DNA of 50,574 nt from contig MU657234.1 in NCBI GenBank assembly GCA_026770575.1, positions 163,522 to 214,095 on the forward strand, given 5' to 3'. The notes below the pieces were generated by a model, which was given only the letters and a program-made list of their open reading frames with translations, was not told the DNA's origin and searched no databases. Made by a program: the position numbers and the translations under genes. Origin of the DNA: Pelagophyceae sp. CCMP2097 (taxonomy: Eukaryota > Sar > Pelagophyceae). Shown piece by piece: positions 10,673 through 21,571 of this stretch; positions within the stretch are counted from its first letter, which is position 1; the number at the start of each line of letters is the position of its first letter.

Positions 10673-12456
10673 TCACTCGAACGACTCTGGGTACGCGGCG
10701 CCGGCGTCGAGGGCCGGTCGCAGGCGGTCGTCGAGCTTGACGAGCTTGAGCTCCTCCGTCGCGAGGCCCTCGTCATCGGCTGTCGTCGTGAGGCGCCGGC
10801 GCCGCTCGGCGGCCTACACAGAGGGGTGCGTCCCCTTGGCCAGAGGCTCCGACGGCGGGCGCGTTGCAAAAGGCGGGCGCACCCAGTCGTCGTCGTCCTG
10901 GCTGTCGCCAAAGCCCGACGAGAAGCCCGTCGACGGCGGCCGCTGCACGTACGGCGCCGGGGGCCGCGGCGCGGCGGAGCTGCGCTGCGTCTGCGCGCGG
11001 CGCGCCGAGTCGTCCTGGTCGGCGAGGGCCATCGCGAGGGCCATGTCCGCGTCGATTTGCTCCTGGTCGCCGCGCGACAGCTGCGCCGCGCGCACGGGCG
11101 CGTCGAACGCCGGCCGGAGCGCCGGCGGCGCGTCGCCGCGCCGCGCCGGCGGCTGCGCGTACTGGCCGCGGTCGTCGTAGGGCGCCTGCTGCCGGCGCTG
11201 ACCGTCGTAGGGTGCCTGCTGCCGGCCGTCGTAGGGGTTCTGTTGCTGCCGGCGCTGGCCGGCGTACGGGTCTTGCTGCCGGCGCTGCGGCCTGCGGGCG
11301 CGGTCGTCGAAGCCGGAATCGTAGAGGCCGCGCTCCGGCCCGTCGTCGCCGCGGATGACCTCGTCGAGGGCGCGGTAGAGCGGCTCGGCGGCCTGGGGCC
11401 GGCGCACAGCGCCACTTAGGAGGTGAGGCACTTCGTACCGCTCGCCGTAGAATTTTTCGTTGCAGTCGGGCCGCGCCAGGATGACGCAGGCGTGGAGGGC
11501 GATGCCGACGAAGAAGCCCTTTGAATGGGCGTAGGAGAAGACGGCGGAGACGCCGCCGTCGCCCGCGGTCATGTTCGTCTCCGCCGAGCGGCCCAGCGGC
11601 CCGAGCGCCAGGCTGAGCTCCGTGCCCAGCGACAGCTGGGCCGTCGACGCAAAGGCGTCTACCGCGTCTTGGGAGTTGAGGATGACGAGCATGTCCGTCA
11701 CCTCTCCACCTATCTGCAGGCCCCAGCCGGCCCCAGCCGTGCACACCGCCGTCGGCGCACTCCAGCCGCCGTCGGGCGTTCTGGCGATGACGAGGCCCGA
11801 CCCGACGCGCGCGGAGAAGAAGAAGCCGGCCTGCATCGTAGTGACAAAGGCGAGGCCCCACGCTCCCGCGATGAGCTCGCGCGGCACGTCGTCGCCGCCC
11901 TCCAGCGCATTGTCGTCGCAAAAGTTGTACAAGGTGTGCGTCGCCTTGAGAATCTCGCTTTTCATGTCGAACTGGATGGGCACGTTGAGGTAGCGCTCAG
12001 ATGCGCCTCGGTCGACGTCGACAGGCTGCGCGGCGTTGGCAGTCGTGCGTCGCAGCTCCGCCTGTTGCGGGAGCAGCACGGAACGGCAGGCGACGCAGAC
12101 GCGGAGGGGCTCGCGAGGGTCGAAGGAGCTCAACACGGAGTCCCAGTCGGGGGGGTAGACGACGTCGGCTGGGTGGACCAAATGGCGCGACTCTGAACAA
12201 GCGTCGCAGAATATGCCCCCGCACTTGCGGCAGTGGTGCCTACGAGCCTGTCGCGGAGATACGCGCACGCGGGCCGACGCACTTGCGGCTGATCACGCCG
12301 TCAAAGTTGTCGCCGCCTAAGCCCACACCGTCGACCACCCACGCGCGAGGCGGCAAAGCGGCGGAAAGTGGCCCATTTTCCAAAGCGGCGGAAGCGCCGC
12401 GTATACGCACAGCCGAGGCACCGGTCCACCTCCTCGTCACGCATCCATCGCGGCAT
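10673..12456 (-). CDS. FYVE zinc-finger plus SYLF-domain protein
   Basis: Membrane/phosphoinositide adaptor. Minus-strand exons: 12456-12411, 12316-12283, 12239-10883, 10813-10673 (525 aa). Splicing the first three rebuilds a canonical FYVE finger: WMRD near the N-terminus, then CLGC, the RKHHCRKCG core, FCDAC and the RVC motif. One cysteine codon is split by intron 1, which supports the model. Residues about 90-300 look like a SYLF (Ysc84-type lipid-binding) domain (GAWGLAFVTTMQAGFFFSAR, GGEVTDMLVILNS). A disordered Gln/Tyr/Pro tail with QQAPYDG-like repeats follows, then a ubiquitin-interacting-motif-like helix (DADMALAMALADQDD). Known FYVE-SYLF proteins act in endosomal and actin-linked trafficking, so that role is inferred. 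Intron 2 is only 43 bases. Confidence 0.9.
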
Positions 12457-13035
12457 GCCACCTCGCTCGCCTCAGGCTCCGCGAGAAAACTCGAGCACAC
12501 TGTCGAATTAGATTATCACCGGAAATCTATTAACTATTTTTGGCTCGTGAAGGCGGTTGGCGCTGCGCCGGCCACTCCCGCGAGACGCCCTGGGCGCGCT
12601 TGTTTGGCTTTTTCGTCAACTGCCTTATTTTGGCGATTCTCTGCGAAAGCTTCTTAATTTAGTAGTTAATCAAGTCTAAACCTTAGGGCACAAATCAAAA
12701 GTCGATGAAGGCGCCAATGAGTTCCCGGCCAATTGAGACAGACGTTAGGGGCACTATGCCCGAACGTTATGTCCAAATTGGCCGGCAATTCCTTGCCTCC
12801 AAAGTAGGCTACTAAAATTTCGCGGTTTGAGACGTTTCTTCTTCGCGCGCTTGTCTCCGAGGCGCCAACTAATACGACTGGAGGGAGCGGCAAGAGCGCA
12901 CGCGCTAAAAAAAGTTATCTTCGGCGATTCCTGTTGTGCAAATTCGACAGTGGCAGAAAATCTAGCCGTTGGGAATTTCTCGATGTGCAATTTCCGAAAT
13001 TGCGCCGAGGCCCCCAATCGGATCACTTGGGCGAC
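12457..13035. other. Divergent intergenic region FYVE-SYLF / coilin
   Basis: Shared upstream region of two divergent genes, with AT-rich patches at about 12505-12545 and 12645-12690. It probably holds both promoters. A 61-base near-palindrome (12725-12785) sits near its centre. Short open frames here have no family motifs. Confidence 0.6.
12725..12785. repeat. 61-base imperfect palindrome
   Basis: The outer arms CCGGCCAATT and AATTGGCCGG are perfect reverse complements. Inside them GACA faces TGTC, ACGTT faces AACGT and GGGC faces GCCC, around the loop ACTAT. It could fold as one long hairpin with small internal mismatches. It may be a regulatory palindrome, a structured transcript or a tiny mobile-element remnant. 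Confidence 0.8.
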
Positions 13036-15483
13036 ATGATATCGATGCGTCTGCGAATTACCGTGCACGCGGGCGCGGAGACGCGCCACGTCTTCTCGGA
13101 TCTCTCGGAGCACGGCTTCGCCGCGCTGCCCGACTCGCAGCGCAAGTTTTCCGTGCTCTGTACGGTGGAAGATGAGCCCGTCGCGGCGCTCCTCGCGCGC
13201 CTCCGCGCCAAGCTGCGCATCGACGATTCAGTGCGCATGGTCCTCACGGCCCGCGGCGCGCACCTCTTCGACGACGAGCGCACGATCATTTTAAAAGACG
13301 GTGAAGACGTCGACGTCCACCTATCCGGCTGCAGCGAAGCCGAAACTGCCGCGCACGCCGCGTGAGCGCCCCGCCACCCGCGCCGCCCGCGCGCGCCCCC
13401 GCCATGCTACCGCCGGCGCAGGGGCACGCAGAAGCGGCGGCGGCGGCGGCGGCACGCCGATTCGGCGACAGAGTCCAAGAGGCCGCGCCTCTGCGACGCC
13501 GCGCCGCCCCCCGCCCTCGTCTCGGCGGTCGCGCTCGTCTCGGCCGAGGCCGCGAGCGACGACGACAGCGACGACGACGACGACACCGTCGCGGACCAAG
13601 ACGCCGTCGCGCGGCCGGAACCGGCCGCCGCGCGGCCGCTGCAGGCCGTCGCGCCGGCGTCGCAGGCCGCCGCGCGCCGGCCGCCGGTGTCGCAGGCCTC
13701 GGCGACGCCGACGACGCAGACGCACGCGCCGAGCTGCAGCCAGGAGACCATCGAATCCTTCGGCTCGGATATGGCCGTGGCCCCCGTGGCCCCTCCGGCC
13801 ACCATCAAGGAAGACGAAGACGACGACGACGACGTGGACGTGCGAAACATGGTCGCGGCACTAACGCCCGCCGCCAAGGCCGCGCCGGCCGAGCCCTCTG
13901 GCGATGACGACGACGACGAGAGCGGCTCGGACGACTCCGACGAAGACGAGGAGGACGAGGCGCCGCAGCCGGCGGCGCCGGCCCCGCCCGCGACGCCGGC
14001 GCCCGCAACGGCCGCGGCGGTGCAGGACGAGAGCAGCTCGGACGACGAGAGCTCTGACGAAGAGATGGACGAGGCGCCGCCCCCGGCCCCGGCGACGCCG
14101 GCGCCGCCCGCAAAGGTCGCCGCCGCGGACGCCGACGACGAGGAGAGCAGCTCCGGCGACGACGACTCTGACGAGTCGGACGAGGAAGAGGAAGAGGTAG
14201 CGAAGCCCGCCGCTGCAGAGGTGAAGAAGCCCGCCGCTGCCGTTGAGTCAGATGATTCCGACGACGATGACGACGATGACGACGATTCCGACGAGGAAGC
14301 CTTGAAAGTCGAGGTCATTGAGCCCGTCGCCGGCGCAAAGGCCTACGCCAACGACGGCGAGGACGACAGCGACGACGACAGCGACGATGACGAGAGCGAC
14401 GCCGAAGTCGGGAAGCCTGTGGCCGCCCCCGCCAAGCCCGGCGGCGTACCCGACGCCGCCGTCAACGACGAAAGCGACGACGACAGCGACAGCGACGAAG
14501 ATTCCGAGGAGGACGACGAGCCTGCCAAGGCGGCCGCCCCCGTCGCGGCCAAGGCGGCCGTCGCGGCCCCGGCGGCTGTCGTGGCCAAGGCCCCCGTCGC
14601 GGCGAAGGCGGTCGCGGCGGCCGTCGCAGTCGCGGCCGTCGCGGTCAAGGCCGTCGTCGTGGTGGGCGCCGTGGCAGCGCCGAAGACGCCAGCGCCGTCG
14701 CTTGCTCGCGCGAGTGCGATATCGTCGTTCCCGCTGAGCCCGACCGGCGGCTTTTTTGGGCGCCTTGGGGAGGCGGTCGACGACGACGTGCCGCACTTCC
14801 GGCGGCCGCGCGCGGACTACGAGCCGACGCTCGCGCCGCCGCTTTCGCAGGAATCGACCCAGCGGCGCGGCGAGCGCTACGGCGCGGGCGCGGAACCGGC
14901 GGTTGGCGACATCATCGAGTACCACGTGGCAGAGCTCGACGCGGCCACGTTCACGCCGACGCTTTCCGCGCTGCAGCGCGGCCGCGTCGACGCCGTCGAC
15001 GGCTTTGGCGCCGACGCCGACTACGTCCTCGTCTCGGGCGACGAGGAGGCGACGTTGAAGCTCGCAGACCTTATCGAAGTTCGACGCATCTCACAGGCGC
15101 CGCGCACCGCCGACCGCGGCGCGGCCAGCTCGAGCCGCCGGGCAAAGTCGCGCCGGTCCTCGCGCAAGCGCGCGCCTGCCGACGACGACGAGCGACCCAA
15201 GCAACCCTTCTCGCCGACGCTGGCCGCGTTTGCGAAACCCGCGGCGCTGCCGACACCTGCGGCAAAGGCTGCGCCGACGCCCGCGAAAGCGGCGCCGACG
15301 CCGGCAAAGGCGGCGGCGACGCCGGCTGCGAAAGCAGCCGCGCCGACGCCTGCGACGAAAGCGGCGGAAGCGACGACGAGGAAGACGCGCTCCGCTTCAA
15401 TCCTAGACGAGTTCGACGCCGACCTGCAAGCGAAGCGCAAGCAGCTCCTCGGCGCCTCGAACGGCGCCGCCGCACGGAAATAG
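13036..15483 (+). CDS. Coilin-like protein (Cajal body scaffold)
   Basis: Exons 13036-13361 and 13422-15483 (795 aa). The N-terminal ~105 residues have the ubiquitin-like layout of the coilin self-association domain (LRARLRIDDSVRMVL, then an acidic end-strand DGEDVDVHL). Splicing brings in a basic run (KRRRRRRH) and KRPRL, likely nuclear localisation signals. A long Ser/Asp/Glu-rich acidic stretch interrupted by Ala/Pro/Lys follows. Near residues 600-660 is a segment (VGDIIEYHVAEL, then TFTPTLSALQRGRVDAV) that matches the atypical Tudor-like C-terminal domain of plant coilins. The family organises Cajal bodies and snRNP maturation. The usual RG box is not obvious, and the protein is longer than human (576 aa) or plant coilin because of the acidic middle. 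The call rests on the order and appearance of both end domains. Confidence 0.75.
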
Positions 15484-15522
15484 GCGCCCCGGGCGCACAG
15501 TAACTCAGCAACTCTTGACATG

Positions 15523-17375
15523 TTAGTACGGCGGATGGTACGCATTCGGCCGTGCGGGCGGAGGCGCGCCCGGGGGGGAGCCCGCCGTCGGCGGAGGCGC
15601 GTGCTGGTAGTACGGCGGCGCGGCGGCCGGTGGGAACTGCGCCGAGGAGGTTCGCGCCGGCGTCGGAGCCACGTACGGCGGCATATGAGCCAGCATGAGA
15701 GCAGCGTACGCCGGTATCGGCGCCGCGGCGCGTGGCGCGTACGCCGGCATCGGCGCCGGAACGGGAGCCGCGTACGCCGGCATCGGAGCCACTGCGCGCT
15801 GCGCGTGCGCCGCCATGTGAGCCGCGGCGAGTTGCGCGTACGTCGGCGCGGGCGCGGGAGCCGCGGCGATGGGTTGGTACGCCGGGATGGGCGCTGCGGC
15901 GATGGGTCGGTACGCCGGGACGGGCGCCGCGGCGATGGGAGCGTACACCGGCTTCGAAGCCGTGGCGATGGGAGCGTACACCGACTTCGCAGCCGGTGCG
16001 ATGGGCGCGTACACTGGCTTTGAAGCCGCGGCGATGGGCGCGCACGTCGACTTCGGAGCCGTGGCGATGGGCTGGTACGCCGGGATGGCGGCGACGGGCG
16101 CGTACACTGGCTTTGAAGCCGCGCGGATGGGAGCGTACACCGGCTTCGCAGCCGGTGCGATGGGCGCGTACGTCGGCTTTGGCGCCGCGGCGATGGGCAC
16201 CGGCGCGGGCTGCGGCGGGTTTGCGCTTTCCGGCACTTGGGGCGGCTTCATCGGGCCCGCCCTGGGCAGCACTGACGGCTTCTGGGCGCAGAGTGCGAAC
16301 TCGTACGGGTCGAGCGTGTAGCGCGCGGGGTCGTCGTGCTGCGGCTCGGCGACGCCGGCCGGCAACGGCGGCTGCGCGTAGGCGATCCAGCCCCAGAGCG
16401 CCCGGCAGCGGCTGCCGTCCCACCTCGACGACGGTGCCGCCGGGCCCGCCTCGGCGGCGAGCTGCGCGGCCTCGACAGCAGAGGGCTCCTCCAACGCCAA
16501 AGGCTCCTCCAACGCGTCCGCCGCGGCGGGCGGCTCCTCCATCGCCTCATCCTGCGCCTCCTCCTTTGGCTCTTCCTTTGGCAGCAGCAGCAACGTCGCG
16601 TCCGTCGAGGCGCGCTTCTTCTCCGGCTTTTTCTTCTCGGGGTGCCTAGAGGCGAACCGTGCCCAAAGTCAAAGCGGCGGCGGGGGCGCCTCGGCGCGCC
16701 GCCCGCGCGACGGACCTGCTGCGCGTGTAGTTACGCTGCGCCCGCGACTCGTCGTCGCGGGCCGTGGCGGCGCGGCGCAGGCGCAGGAGCCGGTCGACGG
16801 CGTCGTCGACGGCGTTGAGCTTGGCGGCGACCTTTGCCCAGTCGATTTCCGCCGCCGCGGGCTCGTCGCCGACGGCGGCGCAGAGCTGCGCGAGGTCGTC
16901 GTCGCAAAAGGCGACGCCGTCGACCGTCGTCGCGGCGGCCGCGGCGGCTTTGCACGGCATGAGCGCGACGAGCGCGCGCGCCTGCGCGGCAAAGGGCCGC
17001 GCGGGGTCGGGCCGCGGCTTCTTCACGACGCTGTACGCAATGGCCGGCTGCCGCGGCGCCTTGTACTTGCGCTCGCGCGGCGCCGCGGCCGCGTCGCCGG
17101 CCGCGTACTTTTGGACGCACCTACGCGACCGCCGTCGACGCCCGCGACGCCGGTGCCGAGGCGGCCCTTGGGAAAGGCGCACGCACGCTCGGTTCTCGCA
17201 GGGCTTGCGGATCGTCCCGGGGCCTGCGGGGGGCGGTGCGCCGCGGGGCGCGCGACGACGGATGCAGGGGGTCGTTACCCCCGCGCTTCTTCATGTCGAT
17301 GCACATCCTGCACGTGCCGCACTCGTCGGCGAGACAGCCCTCGCACGTCCCGCACCGCCCGCGCCGCCCGCTCAT
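15523..17375 (-). CDS. CXXC zinc-finger protein with Tyr/Pro/Ala repeats
   Basis: Minus-strand exons 17375-17279, 17223-17187, 17120-16716, 16645-15523 (553 aa). The first three exons join to make a complete CXXC finger: RCGTCEGCLADECGTCRMC, then DMKKRGGPG and KPCENRACVQKY. All eight zinc-binding cysteines are present with normal spacing. CXXC fingers bind unmethylated CpG in chromatin proteins (CFP1, KDM2, MLL, DNMT1), so a CpG-reading nuclear role is likely. No enzymatic domain follows. The middle has basic patches (KKKPEKKR), and the C-terminal ~250 residues are about a dozen imperfect 11-13-residue repeats around KPVYAPIA. A 37-base exon encodes part of the finger. The upstream neighbour is divergent, with 132 bases between start codons. 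Confidence 0.85.
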
Positions 17376-17507
17376 CGCGCCTCGGATTCGCCGCGCGCGC
17401 GCCCTTTTTGAAGCGTCGTCCGTTCCGAAAGAGAGTGTTTTGGCGACCGGGTCGTATATCGTCCAACTTGAACTGCGAACCCCGCCCGGGCTCGGCGACT
17501 CGCGGCC

Positions 17508-18538
17508 ATGTCGCTGGTCGTGGACGCGGCGGCGGCGGCGGCGTACGCGGGCGCGCTGGTTGCGGGGCTGGCGCACAGCGGCGCGTACCTGCCGACGTAC
17601 GCCCAGGGCTGGCAGGACGCCAATTGGGCCGGCTGGTCGAGCTTCCTCCCCGGCTTCGCGCTGTGCTTCGCAGCCCTCTGGGTCCTCGAGGCCGCAGCCT
17701 ACCGGTGCCTCAACGTCGTTTCCGCGCTGGTGAAGTCGGACATCTTCGAGACACCGCGGAACCGTGAGCCGCGGCGCCGCACCCGCGGGGCGGCCCCCGG
17801 GCGAAATCCTAAGCGCGGCCGCCTCGACTTTCACGTCTGTAGGCGCGATCCTGGCGCGGCACGTGATGGACACGGCGGCGCTGTCGTTCGTCGCCTACAT
17901 CGGCTGCGACATGTACATGCGGCAGGCGTCGTACCCGGAGACGGCGCTCGAGCGCTTGTACGTGCGGCTGCCCGAGTACGAGTTCCTCTGCGTCGCGATG
18001 CTGGCCTTCCAGACGAAGAACCTTGTTGACTCGCTGACCTGGAAGGACCCGCCCGAGTACGTCGCGCACCATATCGTCTGCGTCCTCGTCGCCATCGGCA
18101 CGCTCGACGGTGCGTTTTTTTGAGCGGCGGCGCGCGGGAGAAGACGCGAGCAGCGTAGGCCATTTCTTGCACTTGTATGGTATCTTCTTCTTTGGTGTGT
18201 CGGAAGTGTCGACGGCGGTGCTTTCCGCGCTCGCCTCCTTCGACCCGGAGCACGGCGTCGCCGCGCTCGCGAGAGCGATGCCGGTGACCAAGGTGCTCCT
18301 GGGCGCCCTCTTCGCCGTGTTATTCGTGTCGATCCGCCTCGTCGCTTGGCCGTATCTGGCGTACCATCTCGCAAACGACGCGGTCGAAGTGCTCCGCGCG
18401 GGCGAAGCGCACTCGCAGCCCGTCGTCGTCACCTTTCTCGCCTTCCTCGCCGGGTTGACGCTGCTCCAGTTCTTCTGGCTGACCGAGATTCTCAAACGCG
18501 CCGCAGATGAGCTCAAGCCAAAGGCCAAGGCCAACTAA
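17508..18538 (+). CDS. TLC-domain (TRAM/LAG1/CLN8) membrane protein
   Basis: Exons 17508-17763, 17843-18109, 18159-18538 (300 aa). The protein has at least five hydrophobic segments. It carries the LAG1-type double histidine (YVAHHIVCVLVAIG), followed after splicing by GHFLHLYGIFFFGVSEVSTA, a typical TLC motif block, and ends in a lysine-rich tail (KPKAKAN) suitable for ER retention. TLC proteins include ceramide synthases and other ER lipid-modifying or lipid-sensing proteins. The catalytic-looking HH favours ceramide-synthase-like activity, but the protein lacks a Hox-like domain, so the exact substrate is open. Confidence 0.88.
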
Positions 18539-18799
18539 AACGGGCCTGCGGACAAGGCCCGCGACCAAGGGCCCAGCGCATACACGCCTGGGCCCGTAAT
18601 ATAATGACCCCTTCCATGGATTTGTTTACCAAGTCGCCAGGATGCAAGGTCACAGAAAACTTGTCTTGATTTCAAAAGCAATTGTTGAAAGGTCAATCCC
18701 GCGGCCCGACGTTGCCGAACGTCTTGACGGCGCGCCTCGACGCGCGCGAGGTTTCGCCGGGTTGCCGGCACGGCGGCGCTGCCCCCCGGCCTCGGCGAG
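18539..18799. terminator. Two GC hairpins in the 3' flank of the TLC gene
   Basis: Directly after the stop codon, CGGGCC (18541-18546) pairs with GGCCCG (18556-18561). GGGCCCAG (18569-18576) pairs with CTGGGCCC (18588-18595) across an 11-base loop. An AT-rich stretch follows from 18597. They may be 3' UTR structures that affect mRNA ends. This is not a bacterial terminator in this context. The rest of the spacer shows no gene. Confidence 0.55.
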
Positions 18800-20446
18800 A
18801 TGCACTGCGGCCCGCAGGATGCGGCGGTCCCGGGCCGGGACGCGGCGCCGCCCCTCGTAACCCTCGGCGCGTCGCCGGCGGCCTGCGAGGCGGAGCGCGA
18901 CGTCGTGTTCCACACGCTCAGCGACCAGGACATCATCGCGCCGGCGGAGCATGTCTTGCACCGGAGTCGCGCGTAGCCTCGAGAGGGAAGCCTCCCAGAG
19001 CGCGGGCCGCCGCCGGGCGGCGGTCGCGGCGGGTGAGGCCGGCCGCCCGTCGCCACCGGGAGAGGCCGGCCGCCCCCTGTCGCCGCCGGGCTCGCCCGAT
19101 GGGCAAGTTTCGCCCCCAGGCGGCGGTGCACCCGGAGTGCGACGAGGCCATGCTCCGGGCGATCGAGAAGCTCAAGGCGGCGCTGCCGGATTGGGTCGAG
19201 GACATTAAGAGCATGGTCCGCCGCTACCCGCGGTGCGCCGCCGCCCCGCAGAGAGCCTCACAGAGACGAGACGCCGGCGACGCCAGGCTCGCGCAAGCGG
19301 ACCCGACCGTGCGACCTCGTTGCCTGCCGGCGCGACCGCGACGACGGAAGCGGGGGGGGGGGGCTCTCGCCGGGCGGCGGGCTTTTGGCGCTGCGACGGT
19401 TCGTCCGCAGGAACTCGCGCAGCGCATGCAAAAGCTCGGCGACCTGCTGCCCGTGGAAAAGGTGCCCCGCCTTCGTCGTCGTCGTCTGTCCTGAGCGTCG
19501 GGACTGTCGCCGTGTGGAGTGGACGTCGAGTCGACTCAGCTCGGCGGGCGCGTCTCTTCTCGTGTCGCCGTTTCTCGAAGGCGGCCGCCTTCGTAGTCTG
19601 AGCTGGCGAAGATCGTGCGCGCGCAGCCGTCTTTGGTGAACCAGTCGCCCGAGGCGCTCGCGGGCACTGTGCGGCAGCTCCGCGCGCTCGTGCCCGCGGG
19701 CGTGGACCCGCGTCGGGCATGGTCTACCGGACCGTCAGGAAAGACGGTGCCAGCAGGCGGGCGCCGGGGAAGCCCTGATCGAACGGCGCGTTTCGACTGC
19801 CGTCGTAGGCGTCGACGTCGGGTATCTTGTGTCGTCGCGGCCGATCTTGCTCAAACAGTCGGCGAGGACGCTGGCAGCGAACTGGCGGTCGCTGCACGCG
19901 CACGCGGCGCTTGTGCCGAGGTGGCAAAAGGAGCTCGACTTGTTCTCGCGGCGGCGATCGACGGCGCTGGGCAACCTGCTCCTGTACGGCCGCAAGAAGC
20001 ACGCGCGCCTGGCGCGCGTCGCCGGCCTGGCGCCGGCGCTGCGCGACCGCTACGCCCTGTCGACGATCTTCAACATGAAGGACGAGACGTTTGAGGAAAA
20101 GTTTGACGAGAACTTCAGGCCCAGGACGAACGACGCGCCGCGCGTGAGCGCGCCCGGCGAAGCGCCGCCCGGCGACGCGCCGGGTGGGTCGCCGCCCCGC
20201 CCCGCTGCGGACCCGGCGCTGCCGCACGACGAGGCGCGCGAGGCGCGGCAGGGCGACGAGACGCGGCAGGGTGATGAGACCCAACAGTTTATGAGCACCA
20301 TGCTCTCGCCGCCGCGCCTCACGCACGACGACTTCGAACCGCCGGATTTTGAAGACGACGACGACGTGACCCAGCCCCGGAAACGGTGCGCCCTCGTTTG
20401 CGGTCCGAGTGACGACGGCCGTGCGTCTGAGAAAAAAAAAGTATGA
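18800..20446 (+). CDS. mTERF-family protein
   Basis: Likely organellar nucleic-acid-binding regulator. Exons 18800-18952, 19120-19232, 19287-19308, 19411-19461, 19597-19711, 19809-20446 (363 aa). Joined, they read through consecutive mTERF repeats: WVEDIKSMVRRYPRLAQADP, ELAQRMQKLGDLLPVEK, LAKIVRAQPSLVNQSPEALA, VDVGYLVSSRPILLKQSART. The third exon is only 22 bases, yet it supplies exactly the residues missing between two half-repeats. mTERF proteins act in mitochondrial or plastid transcription and RNA processing. The C-terminal ~110 residues are acidic, Pro/Gly-rich and probably disordered. Exon 1 is the least certain part. If unspliced, translation could start at 19099. I saw no strong transit peptide. 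The stop overlaps the ATG of the next open frame by four bases. Confidence 0.8.
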
Positions 20447-21157
20447 GTCGGACGCGCAGGCCTAAGGGCGCATCGCGCGACGCGGCGTGCCCGAAGTGCG
20501 ACAACCCAAAGTGCCACAAGTCGCACTCGTACGAGGCGCCCTGCGCGCGCGCGGGCACGGTAAAGCCGTTGAGGGCAAAACCCAAACACGACGACAAAAG
20601 GCGCGCCCACGCCGCAGAGGGACCCACGAATACGCTCGGCACCGCTAGGCTCGCGAGGCTGTCGATGCTGCACGCGATGCCCGAAGTCGTGAGTCTTTTG
20701 AAAGGAAAGCGGCCGCCACGACGTCGATGCAACGGGACGCTTGGGCCTCTGCGTGTCGCAGTTTTGAGCGGCCCGCTAGATGCTGAACCAGCTGGCGCCG
20801 CCGCAGTTGCAGCTGCAGCTGCACGCGCACTACGTCCCGCCGCCGCTCCTGCAGCCGCCGCCGCACGAGTCGCAGCACCACGCCGGCGGCCGGCCGTGGA
20901 CCGTGGGCGACGGCCCCACGGGCGCCGAGGACCTGGCGCCGCAAACGCCGCACCACCTCGCGCCCCCGTTCCAATGTGGCCCGCACGCGCTGCCGCAGCA
21001 CGCGCTGGCAAACTTTGTGCGTATGGTTCCCCGGCTGTCGGGTGCCCCAGCGGAGCCTCGAAATCCCAGAGGGGCGCGCCGAGGGGCGCGGTGTTGGCGG
21101 CCGCTCACGGAGGCCGCGCAGGTTTCGTTCTTCTCGCACGCCGACTCGGCGGAGTGA
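20443..21157 (+). CDS. Uncertain Cys/His- and Gln/Pro-containing protein
   Basis: Possible exons 20443-20688 and 20780-21157 (207 aa), with a GT-AG intron at a codon boundary. The first exon has a zinc-ribbon-like cluster (CPKCDNPKCHKSHSYEAPC). The second is Gln/Pro/His-rich (LNQLAPPQLQLQLHAHY). I do not recognise the family. The ATG overlaps the upstream mTERF stop (ATGA), which is unusual for a nuclear gene. The true start may therefore differ, or this may be 3' UTR of the mTERF transcript. Bases near 21009-21157 may contain another intron. Confidence 0.35.
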
Positions 21158-21571
21158 TCGCCGTCGGACGCGGAAAGTGCCATCGCTGCCCTCGCGCCCC
21201 GCGCGCAGGCACACAATGTTTTCTGTTATGCATAGAGCCCGGTAACCATCTACCTGCCTGGGACCGCGGCCCTCTTCTGCGAGACTCCGTTTACTAGACC
21301 CCGCTCCATGGTTCTCCTACGAGTCACTCCCTGGCTCCACTGTCCAACCGTCAAAGTACCCCCCTTGTTCTGATACTCCGTGGACGGTGCACCGGTGGCC
21401 CTCTCGTGTGGAGAGTCGAAGGGAGGCAGCGCGCCCCGGTGTATTCCCCCGGTGTGAAGCCGATGCTGAAAGGATTTTGTTGTCTGATGATAGTCGGCCG
21501 CACGCGACGTCGGGCGGCCTTGATTGATTTGTCGAGTGGGGCGGCCGCGCCGGGCGCGGGTCGGTGGCCGC
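21158..21571. other. Convergent spacer before the thiolase gene
   Basis: About 410 bases. Small open frames exist on both strands without motifs. The 21240-21520 part is less GC-rich than its surroundings and presumably carries 3' UTRs of the flanking genes. Confidence 0.45.

Noticed and set aside
12666..12893. 75-codon minus-strand open frame in the FYVE/coilin spacer
   Set aside because: It crosses the 61-base palindrome and has no family features. The area is better explained as regulatory.
13804..14530. GA-rich repeats resembling a microsatellite
   Set aside because: They are codon-level Asp/Glu/Ser tracts of the coilin-like protein and keep the frame throughout.
15869..16321. 150-codon plus-strand frame with regular Tyr/Thr/Gly repeats
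   Set aside because: It is the complement of the KPVYAPIA repeats of the CXXC protein. The minus strand has the zinc finger and matched introns.
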